64,000 nt of DNA from Camelus bactrianus (GCF_048773025.1 NC_133557.1:12664001-12728000); one strand, 5' to 3'; positions 23,791 to 35,480 are shown, counted from the stretch's first letter. Made by a program: numbers and translations. The notes: a model not told the origin generated them from the sequence alone.

Positions 23791-24790
23791 GGGAAAGGAA
23801 AAAAATGTTAAATCTTTAATGTCACACCAAAAGCTAAAATAAATCTCAGATATATTAAAAGCTATATAAAACAAAATCAAAGTATAGTTCTAAAGCTGGA
23901 TTATGCTAATGGTTCTCAAACCTTAAGCTGACTAAAAGTCATTGGATAGTACCCACAAAATGGGTGAATTTTATGATAACTAAATTATACCTCATAAATT
24001 TATGGTATGTAAGTTATATGATATGTAAAAAATCAAAGTATAAAAATAGAAGTGAATCTATGGGAATACTTTTATGATTTGGGGATAGAAAAATTCTTCT
24101 CAGTCATAAAACCCAGATGTCAAAAATAGGAAAAATTGACAAGTTTGACCTAAACAATGTTAAAATCTTCTATGTAAGATGCTATAAACAACCATAAAAT
24201 GCAAGTGGTATTCTGGGAAAGAGTCAATATCCAGAATGTATGAAGAACTTACTGCACCCTCTGCCTGACGTTCCCATCTTCAGCAAGCTCTGTGAATGGC
24301 TTGCTTCCTCATGTACTCCAGGTTTCTATTCAAGGAGAGAACTTCCCTACCATCCACATAAAAATAGTATTCCTTACACTCACCATCTTATTACCTGCTT
24401 TGTTAGTTTTAATAGCACTACCTCCACCCGACTTAGTTGTTTACTTTCTGCACCCCTCCCCCTGACTAGAGTATAATCTTCGTCTTTGTTCACCCCTGCA
24501 TTCATCTCCGGCACCTAGAATAGTACTTGATACATAGTATGTAATCAAATATTTGTTTATTGGCTCAATAAATTAATGAACAGATACATGAACTCCTATA
24601 AAAATCAAGGAAAAACCAAGCAACCCAATAGAAAAATAGGTAGAAAGGAAGAGGCAATTCACAGGAGAAAAATAAATGGTCAGTAAATGTGTAAAAAATG
24701 CCCACCCTCAATTTTACTAATAGAATGCTGATGGTGAGGGCATGAACTGATATACCTTCCTGGAAAGAAATTTTTTAGCAATATGAATTA
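23791..24790 (+). mobile_element. Old L1 ORF2 fragment interrupted by an L2 fragment
   Basis: L1 text TCTGGGAAAGAGTCAATATCC ends at the phrase AGAATGTATGAAGAACTT near 24250. The L2 copy follows, and L1 resumes at about 24588 with ATGAACTCCTATAAAAATCA and AACCCAATAGAAAAATAGG. In intact L1 these phrases are contiguous. Confidence 0.7.
24250..24587 (+). repeat. L2 LINE 3' end nested in L1
   Basis: CATGTACTCCAGGTTTCTAT, GACTAGAGTATAATCTTCGT and ATTTGTTTATTGGCTCAATA follow the L2 3' order. Confidence 0.7.
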
Positions 24791-24806
24791 AGTCATAAAG
24801 CAACTT

Positions 24807-25441
24807 TTTTTTAACCTTTTTTTTTATTGAGTTATAGTCACTTTACAATGTTGTGTCAAATTCCAGTGTAGAGCACAATTTTTCAGTTATACATGAACAT
24901 ATATACATTCATTGTCACATTTTTTTTCGCTGTGAGCTACCATAAGATCATGTATATATTTCCCTGTGCTATATAGTATAATCTTGTTTATCTATTCTAC
25001 ATTTTGAAATCCCAGTCTGTTCCTTCTCAACCCCTGCCCCCTTGGCAACCACAAGTTTGTATTCTATGTCTATGAGTCTATTTCTGTTTTGTATTTATGG
25101 GGTTTATTTTTTAGATTCCACATATGAGCGATCTCATATGGTATTTTTCTTTCTCTTTCTGGCTTGCTTCACTTAGAATGACATTCTCCAGGAACATCCA
25201 TGTTGCTGCAAATGGCGTTATGTTGTCAGTTTTTATGGCTGAATAGTATTCCATTGTATAAATATACCACATCTTCTTTATCCAGTCATCTGTTGATGGG
25301 CATTTAGGCTTTTTCCATGTCTTGGCTATCGTAAATAGTGCTGCTATGAACATTGGGGTGCAGGTGTCATTTTGAAGTAAGGTTCCTTCTGGATATATGC
25401 CCAGGAGCGGGATTCCTGGGTCATATGGTAAGTCTATTCCT
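24807..25441 (-). mobile_element. Young 5'-truncated L1, antisense, with target duplication
   Basis: The element reads in reverse from its T-rich tail (CCTTTTTTTTTATTGAGTTA) through the 3' UTR to late ORF2 (GAATAGTATTCCATTGTATA). Flanks AGTCATAAAGCAACTT at 24791-24806 and AGTCATAAAGAAACTT at 25442-25457 form a 16-bp target duplication with one mismatch. Low decay suggests a recent, lineage-specific insertion. Confidence 0.9.
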
Positions 25442-26280
25442 AGTCATAAAGAAACTTGTTGAGTCAATAATTACTCCCTAATGATCTTATTTGATACGTT
25501 GATGATTTAATTTAAAAATGCTTATTATTATTTGTGAAAGCAAAAGTAGAAACAATGTAATAATAAAATAAGATCATGGTTAAATAAGTTCTAGTATTTC
25601 AATATAATGGAATATTTGAGCCATTGAACATCATTATTTACAAAATAAAATACTAAGATTTCAAATAAAATCAAACATGCATATCCTTTTATCTGCTTCT
25701 AGGAATTTATGTGTTAATAACAACTGAACAAGTATACCCAAATGTATTAGTAAAATATTTAGTAAGATATTTATATATCAAAGTATTGGAAAAATCTAAA
25801 TATCCATCAATAGCTGACTAGTTAAACAAACCATAGTTCATCCATACAGCAGAATACTACATGGTCACTAAAAGTAATAGGACACACACACTGACATGGG
25901 AAGATGTCGATGACACAGTTAAGTTAAAAAAGCTCATGGAAGACCAGTGTGTATCATATGATCCCATTGTGTAAAAAAATAATCTCTTTATAATTTATAT
26001 GTACATTACAAAATCTGGAGAATTTTTAATGCACAAAATAGTTGAAAGCGATTACTACTGGGAAATAGAATTAGGAGGTGGGGAAAGAATGTTCATTTTC
26101 TTAACTTTTACACTATTATTTACATTTTATTATGAGCACATATAATACAAATGACTTAAAATTTAAATTTTAAAAATGATATATCAATAACTGGACAGAA
26201 AGGTGTTCACCACACATTTTGAAAGAAAAATAAAGCAAGTTCTAAAGGAAGAGGTATATTATGACCCCATTCATGTATAA
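25442..26280 (+). mobile_element. Old L1 3' part
   Basis: AAATATCCATCAATAGCTGA, ACAGCAGAATACTACATGGT and GTATCATATGATCCCATTGT are old L1 3' text. Probably the continuation of the L1 at 23.8-24.8 kb. Confidence 0.65.
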
Positions 26281-27295
26281 CTAGGCATTCCTCCTCTATG
26301 TGGTTATGTGCCCAGAATTACCTGAAAGAAATGTCATCAAAAATATTGTCACAGTGTAAACAGATTTTTGTTTTATTATTATTTTTCATAAGTTTTTCAC
26401 ACATGTTACACTCAGCGGGGAGAAAAGGTCTTTTAATGTTGGAAATTAAGAAAAAAGAAAGGACAATAAAAAGCATTTCCAGGGATAGAAAGCTGGGCAT
26501 TGGTGAGCTTGTCTGGCCAGCAGCCAGCATTCTTTGGGCAATCACAGCCCCAGGGTTCCACCCAGAATTCTTACTGAGGCATATGGTGGAATATACTCTC
26601 ATCTGTCACAGCAAAGAGACAGGATCATGACAAATTTTACAGTTCAAATGGCCCTTCAGGTCTCCCTTCACACTCATCATGATGGAGACAAGTCTTCGCA
26701 CCTCAGCTTTGACCCAATTTCAAATGTCACTTTCCATTCCTCAGTTTGTATCTTCCTCAGTCAAGCCTGGCCCAGGCCTTCCCCAAACCTGGCTATTCAC
26801 TGAATCAAAATGATCACATCAAATTCAGTCCTAAGGTCACTACTCACTAGGAAATAAGGAGATAGATTTCCAGAAACCTCTGGGTAAAGGCACTCTTTCC
26901 ACATCATCTCTGTTACACTGGCCAGATGAGTGTCTTTCACCACCAGAGGGCGGGGTACTCCCTCCAGTAAGAGGCCGGCTGAGGTCAATTTGGGTCAGCC
27001 TTGGAAAAACTGAAGCTCCTTAACAGCTAATTTTTTCCCCCACAATAATCCCAAATGGCTTAACCAAACATGCTGATGCTACTCAGAGAATATTACTTCT
27101 TGTAAATGAGCTACCAAACTCTTCTCAGCTAGACAAATGGATTTTCCAGGACAATTTTTTTTTAAGTCATAGAGAAGTCATTGTAATCAAATCAAGGGGC
27201 ACAGTTATATTCAGATCATGGAAACAGCTGTTTATGCAAACAAATTATCACAGCAAAATGGAATATGTGCCATTACAAATAAAGGCATGTGGTCA
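26281..27295. other. Intergenic sequence with no repeat assigned
   Basis: About 1 kb between TRPC4AP and EDEM2 lacking recognisable transposons. The longest frame (26298-26630) has no family resemblance. It could be unique sequence, so conservation would be informative. Confidence 0.4.
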
Positions 27296-27660
27296 TTAAA
27301 TTTCATCCATTCACCAAGTACTTATTGCAAACTTACTATGTGCAGGTGCTGTCCTAGGAATTGGAGATACATCTGTGAATAAGGTAAACATAGTTTGTGC
27401 TTTCTAGCATCCAGAGTCTAGTGGAGGAGGACAGACAGATAAGCAATTACAATCTGGCTCCAATCCACACAAGCATCATAACCTTGAACAAGTTACTTAA
27501 CTTTATGAAACCTCAATTTGCTTATGTGTAAATGGAGAAAATAACAACATCAACCCCAATGGACGGTTCTGAATTTTATATGAGATAATAGATAGAAGGC
27601 ATTTAAACACAGGGCCTGGCACAAAGTAGACACTAAAAAATATTAGCTATTATTATTACA
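27296..27660 (+). repeat. Ancient repeat followed by MIR
   Basis: 27300-27445 (CTTACTATGTGCAGGTGCTG, GGAGATACATCTGTGAATAA) belongs to the ancient family. 27446-27655 (TTACTTAACTTTATGAAACC, GGGCCTGGCACAAAGTAGAC) is MIR in the sense direction. Confidence 0.65.
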
Positions 27661-28525
27661 TTATTTTTATCACATAAGTTTTCTTTTCAAGCATATATAA
27701 AATACAGCAGCTTCAAACAGGCATTTTTAAGGCTTTACACAATCCATCTCTACCCCTTAGAATTCAGCCCTGATTCCCAGTTCTTCCATATGCTTTTCAT
27801 GTTCCAGGCCAACTGGGATCCTTAGAGACCCCCTGCCATGCTAATGGGGATATCCCCTCAACTCCTGCAAATTCCACGTTTTCTTTAAGACCACGTTCCT
27901 ACCTTTTTCAGAACTCTGGAAGCATTTCTGGTCAGATGCTCACAACTTAACCCTGGCTCACAAACCTTTTTAGTATTATCCTTTTAATTTCCTAGGTAGA
28001 TTGCATCTGATAGAAGGGTAAAGCAACAAATATCCACCTCTCCCCTTAATGCAAGTACAGTTCAAAAGATATTCAAAAGCCTTGTTTCCCTGAAGTGTAT
28101 AATTATTCTAATAGGCTTGATGCCTTTTTGAAATTCCTTTTGTGGAAAGAATCCAAAAAAACTTTTTTTGAAAAGAAGGAAAAAAATCTAAGTTAAAAAC
28201 CATTGCCTCTTGAGTCTTTACTACAATTCTTGGGAACCTCTTGACAGGCAACAAATTCTAATTCTCTGGTGGATTCGAGGCTTCAAAAAGCCCACAGTCC
28301 TTCTGAGTGGAGCTTGATTAGTAAGTAGATGATTAATACCATTTTTTCTTGTTCTTTTAAAAAATGTTTTATTTGGAATAATTTTAGACTTACAGAAGAG
28401 TTGCAAGGATAATACAGACAGTTCCCTTACACCCTCAACCCAGCTTCCCCCAGTATTTACATATCACATAGCCATCATTTTTTTAGCTGCAGTACAAGGA
28501 AAAGAAACCCCAGATTGACTGTTGT
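27661..28525. other. L2 fragment, unassigned sequence, and old LINE-like antisense stretch
   Basis: 27735-27900 resembles L2 (CATGTTCCAGGCC, then AAATTCCACG). 28365-28480 (GTTTTATTTGGAATAATTTT, ACTTACAGAAGAGTTGCAAG) is the reverse of an old LINE 3' end. Confidence 0.5.
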
Positions 28526-28529
28526 GCTG

Positions 28530-28935
28530 CAATCCTAGAAAGCAATCTAATCAAATTAGAACAGACCTTATGAAGAAGAAAGAATAGGTTCCAACCAATT
28601 AAGGTCAAAAATTGAAAGGGGGAACCTCATTTCTGATTCTTCAACATTAAGAAGATTGTAAGGGGATATAATGAATAATTTTATGTCTATACATTTAAAA
28701 ATTAGATGGAATGAACAGATTTCTAGGAAAAAATCCACACCTAAATGGACACAAGAAGTAACAGAAAATTAGCATAATCTCATAACTATTAAATAAATTG
28801 AATCTATCATTTAAAAACTTTTCCACAAAGAAAAGTCCAGTCCCCAATGGCTGTGAAATCTACCAGACTTTTAAGGAGGAAATAATACCAGCAATACAGT
28901 TTCTTCCAAAACCAGAAAAGAGGCAACATTCCCCG
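28530..28935 (+). mobile_element. Old L1 ORF2 fragment
   Basis: GAACAGATTTCTAGGAAAAA, CCAGTCCCCAATGGCTGTGA and CTTCCAAAACCAGAAAAGAG are ORF2 reverse-transcriptase-region text. Confidence 0.75.
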
Positions 28936-29082
28936 GATGACATTACTGCGTCAGCAAAACACTAATACCAACATAGGAGATAAGGTGCAATAAAAATCTC
29001 TAATTTTATTTCATTTAAGTCAAGTTATTTCATTAATAAGGTCTCATCAATTTGCTGCAGTGATATTGGGGACATCCAATAC

Positions 29083-29272
29083 GCTGGTTCTCCAACTTGA
29101 GCTTGCATCAGAATGACCTGGAAGGCTGGTTAAAACGTATATTGCTGGCCCTACCCCAGAGTTTCTGAATCAGAAGGTCTGAGATGGAGCTCAAGTTTGC
29201 ATTTGTAACAGGTTCTCTGGTGATGCTGATGCTGCTAGACCAAGGACCACATTTGTAAACCACGATCCAGTG
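29083..29272 (+). repeat. MER5A (hAT-Charlie MITE)
   Basis: GCATCAGAATGACCTGGAAG, GAGTTTCTGAATCAGAAGGT and GTGATGCTGATGCTGCTAGA match MER5A. Confidence 0.9.
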
Positions 29273-29359
29273 GCATATATATCGAAATCCTGCTTGCCAT
29301 AGCAGTGATGTCATTTGGAATGCTTAGTTAGGCTTGAAAGGTTGGAATGGTTTTCCCAA

Positions 29360-30065
29360 GAAATTTCTAATTTAATTCACTAAGAATGTTAAAAAAAAAT
29401 ACATAGTAGTCAAATAGGCCAGCATTGTTACTCAAAAACCAACTTTGAAAAGATTTTCCAAATAAGATTGCTTTTTGGCTAGAAAACTATGAATTCATTC
29501 TGTTGTTCTTCTAACACGCTTTGGACTTTCCTTTAAGACAACCAACTAACTTTGGTATGATAAACTAAGTGGTGTGGTCAGCTATAATCTCTGGAAAAGC
29601 TTTTTCAAAAAATTGGCTATTTTGTTGGCTTCCTTTAATAAAATTAATAACTTTCACTGGTTTTGTCCAACATATACATGAATTTCAGCAGGATACCCGC
29701 TTTCCAAAGATTTACAACATGTAAAAGAGTATGCCAAATAATAATGTTTTGAGATGCTTCTAATAATTTTTAAATAACTTTGCTATATTTTCATTTTTCC
29801 AGACTAATTTAGTATTGACTGAAATTGCCCTTGTCAATTCTATAAACATTTTTCATCTAGTTTTGTGTGAGGAGGTTAAATAAACCTTAAAACGGCCTTG
29901 TCACTCGTATCAGGCATAAACTAAGTGTTGTGCAATTTCTGGCTTGTCTTTCTCAAATTGGATCACAAAATTGATACCAGATTGTAATAGCATAATAAGT
30001 ATTGCTTCTAAAATTCTGCAACAGCAACAATTCAAGGAGAAATCATATTATTGCTGAGACATATT
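29360..30065 (-). pseudogene. hAT (Charlie/ZBED5-type) transposase remnant, C-terminal part
   Basis: The minus strand gives VKVINFIKGSQQN-like text followed by HTKVSWLS-RKVQSVLEEQQ and NEFIVF, matching the hAT stretch VVNFIKTRPLKARLFKKLCE, HTEVRWLSRGKVL, ELRDEVLIFL. Many stops are present. It is the downstream half of the element whose first half is at 31815-32480; the 1.75 kb between is L1. Confidence 0.65.
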
Positions 30066-30071
30066 TTTATC

Positions 30072-31215
30072 AGTTGATTTACTGTAAAAATGGCACACGC
30101 CAGAAGACTAAAAAGCTATTGCACAGGGAAGGAAACTACCAATAAAACAAAAAGTCTGCCTGTTGAATGGGGGAGGTTATTTGCAAATGATATATCCAAT
30201 AAGGGGTTAATATCCAAAAGATATGAAGAACTCATACAACTCAACAACAGAAAACCAAATAACTCAACTAAAAAATGGGCAGAGGATCTAAATAGACATT
30301 TTTCCAAAGAAGACATACAGATGGCCAACAGGCACATGAAATGATGCTCTCTACATCACTCATCACCAGGGAAATGCAAATCAAAACCATTATGAGATAG
30401 CACCCTCAAACCTGTCAGATGGCTAATGTCAAAAAAGACAAGAAATAACAAATGGAAATGTCGGCAAGGATATGGAGAACAGAGAACCCTCACACACTGT
30501 TGCTGGGAATGTAAATTGGTGCAGCCACTATGGAAGACAGTATGGAGATTCCGCACAAAATTAAAAAAAGAATTACCATAAGCTCTGGCAATTTCATTCC
30601 TGGGTATTTATCCAAAGAAAGCAAAAACACTAATTCAAAAAGATATATGCACGCCTATGTTCACTGCAGCAGTATTTACAATAGCCAAGACATGGAAGCA
30701 ACTTAAGTGCCCATCAATAGGTGAATAGATAAAGAAGATGTAGTGTGTCACTCAGCCACAAAAAAATAATGAAATCTCGCCACTTGTGACAACATGGATG
30801 GACCAGAAGGTATTATGCTAAGTGAAATAAGTCAGATAGAGAAAGACAAATTCTATATGACTTTACTTACACATAGAATCTAAAAACCAAAACAAATGAA
30901 CAGATGTAACAAAACAGAAACAGACTCATAGATAAAAAGAGAACAAACAGGTGATTGCAAAGGGGAGAGGAGTCGGGGGAAGAAAGAACTAGGTGAGAGA
31001 GATTAAGAGGTACAAAGTTCCAGTTGCAAAAGTAATGAACCAGAAGTATGAAATATATAGTATGGGGAATATAGTCAATAATTAGGTAGCATTTTCGTAC
31101 AGTGACAGAACTAGACTTACTGTGGTGATCATTTTGCAACGTATAGAAATAAAGAATCACCAAGTTGTGTAACCGGAACTAACATAGTGTTATAGGTCAA
31201 TTATACTTCAAAAAC
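30072..31215 (+). mobile_element. L1 ORF2 C-terminal part and 3' UTR
   Basis: AATATCCAAAAGATATGAAG, AACTCAACTAAAAAATGGGC, GTAAATTGGTGCAGCCACTA and the tail TCAATTATACTTCAAAAACA identify L1. Short frames survive (30090-30344 with [20 protein letters not shown]), suggesting moderate age. It splits the hAT remnant. Confidence 0.9.
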
Positions 31216-31800
31216 AAACAAATAAACAAGCTCATAGGAAGAGTTCAAGTTTGTGTTACCAGAGGTTGGAGGACAGGGGAACTGAATGAAGGGAGTCAAA
31301 AGGTACAAAATTCCAGCTGTAAGATAAATAAGTACTGGGGATATAACAACAAAATAAATATAATTAACATTGCTATATATATGAAAGTTGTTAAGAGAGT
31401 AAATCCTGAGTTCTCATCACAAGGAAATATTTTTTGTTGTTTTTTTGGGGGGTTACCAGGTTTATTTATTTATTTATTTGTAAATTAGAAAAAATGGGGG
31501 GAGGTTTGTTTGTTTGTTTGTTTAATGTATGTATTTTTTAATGGAGGCACTGGGGATTGAACTCAGGACCTCATGCATGCTAAGCAGGCACTCTACCACT
31601 GAGCTATACCCTTCCCCTGCAAGGAAACATTTTTTCCCATTTCTTCAATTTTGTATCTATATGAGATGATGGTTGTTCACTAACATTGTGATAATCATTT
31701 CATTATGTATGGAAGTCAAATCATTATGCTGTACACCTTAAATTTATACACTGTTGTGAATCAATTATATCTCAATAAAACTAGAAGAAAAATTAAAAGT
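31216..31800 (+). mobile_element. Second L1 3' end, split by a SINE
   Basis: GTGTTACCAGAGGTTGGAGG precedes the SINE. TGCTGTACACCTTAAATTTA and TATATCTCAATAAAACTAGA follow it. Confidence 0.85.
31436..31619 (-). mobile_element. tRNA-Ala-derived SINE, camelid Vic-1 type, nested in L1
   Basis: The reverse head reads GAGCTATACCCTTCCCC, and the reverse B box is GGGGATTGAACTCAGG. The tail expanded into TTTA and GTTT tetranucleotide runs. Flanks CAAGGAAATATTTTTT at 31420-31435 and CAAGGAAACATTTTTT at 31620-31635 are a 16-bp duplication with one mismatch. Confidence 0.92.
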
Positions 31801-31814
31801 ATATATATGCCAGG

Positions 31815-32480
31815 AGAGTAATTTTTTTCAGGAGTCAACTGAGCAATTTTCTCCTTTGGTATATACTATGCAACCCAATACAGTGATAATAAGGTTTTTT
31901 CACTGACAGCTACATCATGACTCAAAACATTTGCCCATCACATTATATATTTTTTCTTTTTCTGAAAATATTCAAGAGACTGATTAATTCAGCATGTCAT
32001 GTTTCCAAGTATCTTTTTAATACTGTTGGCTATAAGCTTTCATTGGCAAGAATATCATTACAAATAACACATTAGTAAATGCCACTTTTTGGTTTTGCAC
32101 ATTTGGTAAGGCCATATTTTTTAAAAGCTGTCTTACTAAACTTACTCTTTTTTTTTAATGAGGCACAAATAAAGCCACTGTCTGTTGACTAATGTCAATA
32201 CTTTCCCCAGTATCACTATTCACTCTTCCCATATTTTTCACCTTCTTAGTCTCATTTTGTTAGCATTAAAACAATCCACTTAAGGGCAATTTGAACTAGT
32301 TCAGTCAAAATGCTACATTTTTCACACATTCAAGATTTTCCTGATTATGAACTTTCTGAAAAACTACACTGCAAATTCCTAACCAAAACTGAGTTGAAAG
32401 TCATGACAATGTTGCCAAAAAATGAGTAAAATTCTCCCAGACTTTCATTCACAACTAACTCCAAATTATTTTGATATAAA
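31815..32480 (-). pseudogene. hAT (Charlie/ZBED5-type) transposase remnant, N-terminal part
   Basis: Read on the minus strand, the fragment gives CVICNDILANES, LKRYLETWHAELINQSLEYF, then SEKTLLSLYWVA, parallel to the BED-finger to core text of ZBED5/SCAND3-like hAT transposases (CVLC-EVLANESLKPSKLKRH, LETKHPEL, EKALEASYRVA). Stops and frame shifts are frequent: a stop replaces Lys after ANESL and the frame changes more than once. It is part of one element with 29360-30065, separated by L1. No terminal inverted repeats were recognised. It could instead be a retrocopy of a domesticated ZBED gene, but that is less likely. Confidence 0.65.
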
Positions 32481-33350
32481 ATTAAACAATACTCAATTCT
32501 CCCATTACAGGGTGATGGTCATATTATTGACAGACATAGACCAGAAAATCAAATTAGATGCCAGTCCACTGAATAAAACAATCTGCTCTTAACCAAAGTG
32601 TGTGTTTTTCACAGCCCCTCTGTCTCTCTCCCACAACGTGATGTATAAAGTGTTGTGCCAATGTCCTTGGTTCTTGCCAAGGATCAACGTGATGCACTCC
32701 AATAATTTCTAATCCATTCTATTTCATTATTTAAAAAGTTAGTTGTGACACATTAAATTTATTTCTTGACCCACTAAAGGGTCATAAGCCAAGTCAGAAT
32801 GGTTTCTAATTGTACCTGACAGGAAACAGATGGCTCATTCAAATTCGGAAGATTAGAGGAGAGTTTAATAAAAAGACTGTTTACAAAGGTATGAACAGAG
32901 TGTAAGAGAACCATAGAGGATAACTCTGTAATGTGGGGCCAGTAATAGCACAGCCATTATTATACCTAGCCTGAAAGAACAAGGGAATGAAAAGGTCACC
33001 ATTACCTGAAAAGAAGGAGTTGAGAGCAACAGAGAGCAACTGAGAGACTAACCAGCCTGAAGGAACCCTCCCGGAAGGGAGCCAGGGGAATAAATATCAT
33101 GACCTCATTCTGCTCCCTTTCTCCAATCTCCTTCCTAGATTCCCATCGACTGGAACCAATTGGAAGTCAGAGAGAAAGTGAATCCATTGGTGTAGCTCCT
33201 ATAGGACCACAGGAGTAGACAACACTTGACCCTCATAGGGCAGAGAGGGTGAAGAGTACATCCAGAAGAGTAAATGGACAATATCCCATACACTAGGTTA
33301 TGCCCAGTAACAAGCAACTTCATCAAAATCACTCGAAAGTATAAGGAAGA
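32481..33350. other. Intergenic sequence, unassigned
   Basis: No repeat or coding sequence recognised. 33000-33120 is purine-rich with repeated GAGAGCAAC-like words. Confidence 0.35.
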
Positions 33351-33785
33351 AAACAATAAAAAATACTGAATCACTATGTTGTACACCTGAAACACATACA
33401 ATATTGTAAATCAACTATACTTCAATAAAAAATAAAGTACATCTGATTAGTAATAAAATGTGAAAGTATTTTAAAAAAGAAAGAAAACAATTTTTAAAAA
33501 GCCAAAATTAGGACAATAGAAAACAAAACAATTGACAGCAAGAACTAAATCAAAAGTTGTTCTTGAAAAAAGAATAATAAAATTAAACATCTCTGGCAAA
33601 ACTAATCAAGGCATAGCTATTAGGAATGAAAGAGATAGAACAACTTTATGCTAATAAATTTCTAGAAAAATACAACTTTCTGTGATCATTTTGTAATATA
33701 TACAAATATGGAATCACTATGTTATACACCTGAAACTAGTATATTTTAAGTCAATTATACTTTAATAAAAAATAAAAGTGAAAAA
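33351..33785 (+). mobile_element. L1 pieces: two 3' ends around an ORF2 scrap
   Basis: Near-identical tails, AATCACTATGTTGTACACCT at 33368 and AATCACTATGTTATACACCT at 33711, flank an ORF2 piece (ACAGCAAGAACTAAATC, CTAATAAATTTCTAGAAAAA). Confidence 0.75.
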
Positions 33786-34229
33786 TAAAACTTTCTAAGT
33801 TAGGGAAGAGGATGGCATTTAGGAAAGGATCTTCCTTCCTCTCTCTGGCCTAGAATCTAGGGTGTTGATTGATGATCAAGGGTGTCCGAGTGTAGGAGTG
33901 AGCTAACCTCGGCCACAAAAAACCCTGAATAATGAATGGGGTGGACTGTGGCTCTATCAGCCACCAGAGCGAATGGTAGTTGTTAGTTTCTAGATGCTGT
34001 AATTTCTTCAACTTTCAGTCAAATCTTGTTAAAAAGTTATAGCAGTTCTCATCTGTGTTATGGGAAATTAAGAGTAGGTCTGGGTCCCTGTTTGAGGCAA
34101 AGTAATAAAAGGAGGGCCGTAGGTATCCTTGCCTATCAAAGTGGCCACAGAGGCTTGCCCTGAAACTGCAGAAAATAATCAGCGGCTGAATTAACAAAGG
34201 TTCACGGGCAAAGGTGAGTTTGGCAGATA
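33786..34229. other. Intergenic sequence, unassigned
   Basis: GC-moderate, non-repeat-looking block (TAGGGTGTTGATTGATGATC, GTGGCCACAGAGGCTTGCCC). No long frame. Origin unknown. Confidence 0.35.
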
Positions 34230-34525
34230 AAACCGGACAAGCTGCTGGTTATCTCTGTATGATACTACAATGGCAGACATACATCATTATACATTTGTCA
34301 AAACCCACAGAATGTACACCACCATGAATGAACCATAATGTAAACTATCTACTCTGGGTGATAATGATGTGTCAATGTAGGATCACTCTGAAAGGGGGGT
34401 GTTGATAATGGGGGAGGCTATGCAAGCATGGGGGGAGAGGAGGGGAAATATGGGAAATCTCTGCCCCTTCTGCTCAATACTGATGTGAACCTAAAACTCC
34501 TATAAAATATAAAGCCTACTGAAAA
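34230..34525 (+). mobile_element. L1M-type 3' end
   Basis: CATTTGTCAAAACCCACAGA and TGGGTGATAATGATGTGTCA match the same 3' UTR type as at 11.2-11.8 kb. Confidence 0.75.
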
Positions 34526-34529
34526 AAAA

Positions 34530-34675
34530 TTCAGTCCCTCAGTCACATAGCCATATTTCCAGGGTTCAACAGCCACATGTAACCAGTGTCTACTCTATTG
34601 GACAGTGTAATAGCTCTGATAGTTCTATTAGAATATTTCCATCATCCCAGAAAATTCTGTGGGAGAGCACTGTTC
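34530..34675 (+). repeat. hAT-type MITE, subfamily uncertain
   Basis: CAACAGCCACATGTAACCAG and TATTTCCATCATCCCAGAAA match a widespread hAT MITE, also present at 56.65-56.86 kb. Confidence 0.6.
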
Positions 34676-35215
34676 TATATGGTGGTGGTTGCATGGGTGT
34701 CTCAGTCTGCCAAAATTCATGAGCATGTATACATAAAGTAGATGCATTTTATTGTATGTAAATTATATCTCAATAAACTTGACTTAAAAGAATAAAAGAG
34801 CAAAACACCTACAGAACAGAAAACACTTTAGCAATATATTATCTAATTGCAAATATATGAATCTTGTTTGGATCCTGATTCAAACAAACTACGTTTATAA
34901 AATAATTTTTAAAATCTGAACATTAATTGGGTAAATGTTCAAACATTTGAACGTGAATTGACTTATTAAGGAATAACTACTGATTTTTGTAGGTGTGTTT
35001 GGAGGTACATTCTGAAATACTTAAGGATGAAATGATAATGATGCTTGGGATATCCTAAATAATCTAGTGTGGATATAAATGAAATAAGGCTGGTCATGAG
35101 TTGACTGTCTTTGAAGCTGGGTTTGTTGAAGCTGAGTGATAAGTACATGTTCTCTCTACTTTTATCCTGTTCTCTCTACTTTTGCTTATTGTAAATTTTC
35201 CATAATTCCAAGTTT
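34676..35215 (+). mobile_element. L1 3' end scraps
   Basis: AATTATATCTCAATAAACTT at 34760-34779 and an older L1-like 3' part near 35080-35215 (AGCTGAGTGATAAGTACATG, TTCTCTCTACTTTTG). Confidence 0.6.
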
Positions 35216-35219
35216 AAAA

Positions 35220-35480
35220 ACTCACTTCCTCAGAGGCCTTCCCTGACCACCCTGTCTAAGGTAGATTACCTCTCCCCAATATTTCTAGCACAGCATCCTA
35301 TTTTCTTCATAGCACTTATCATGATGTTATTTTATATATCCACTAGATTATTTCTCTGTTAGAATTTAGTTTCCATGAGAACAAAAACTCTTTGCTTTGT
35401 TCACTGCTAAACCCTGGGGCAGGGGCTGGCACACAAAGGTGCTTAATAAAATCTCTGATGCATGGAAGGATAGATGGATA
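35220..35480 (+). repeat. L2 LINE 3' end
   Basis: GAGGCCTTCCCTGACCACCC, CTAGCACAGCATCCTATTTT and CTGGGGCAGGGGCTGGCACA follow the L2 3' order. Confidence 0.85.

Noticed and set aside
31457-31524. Short tandem units suggesting a CRISPR-like or regulatory array
   Set aside because: They are TTTA and GTTT microsatellite tracts in the tail of a SINE.
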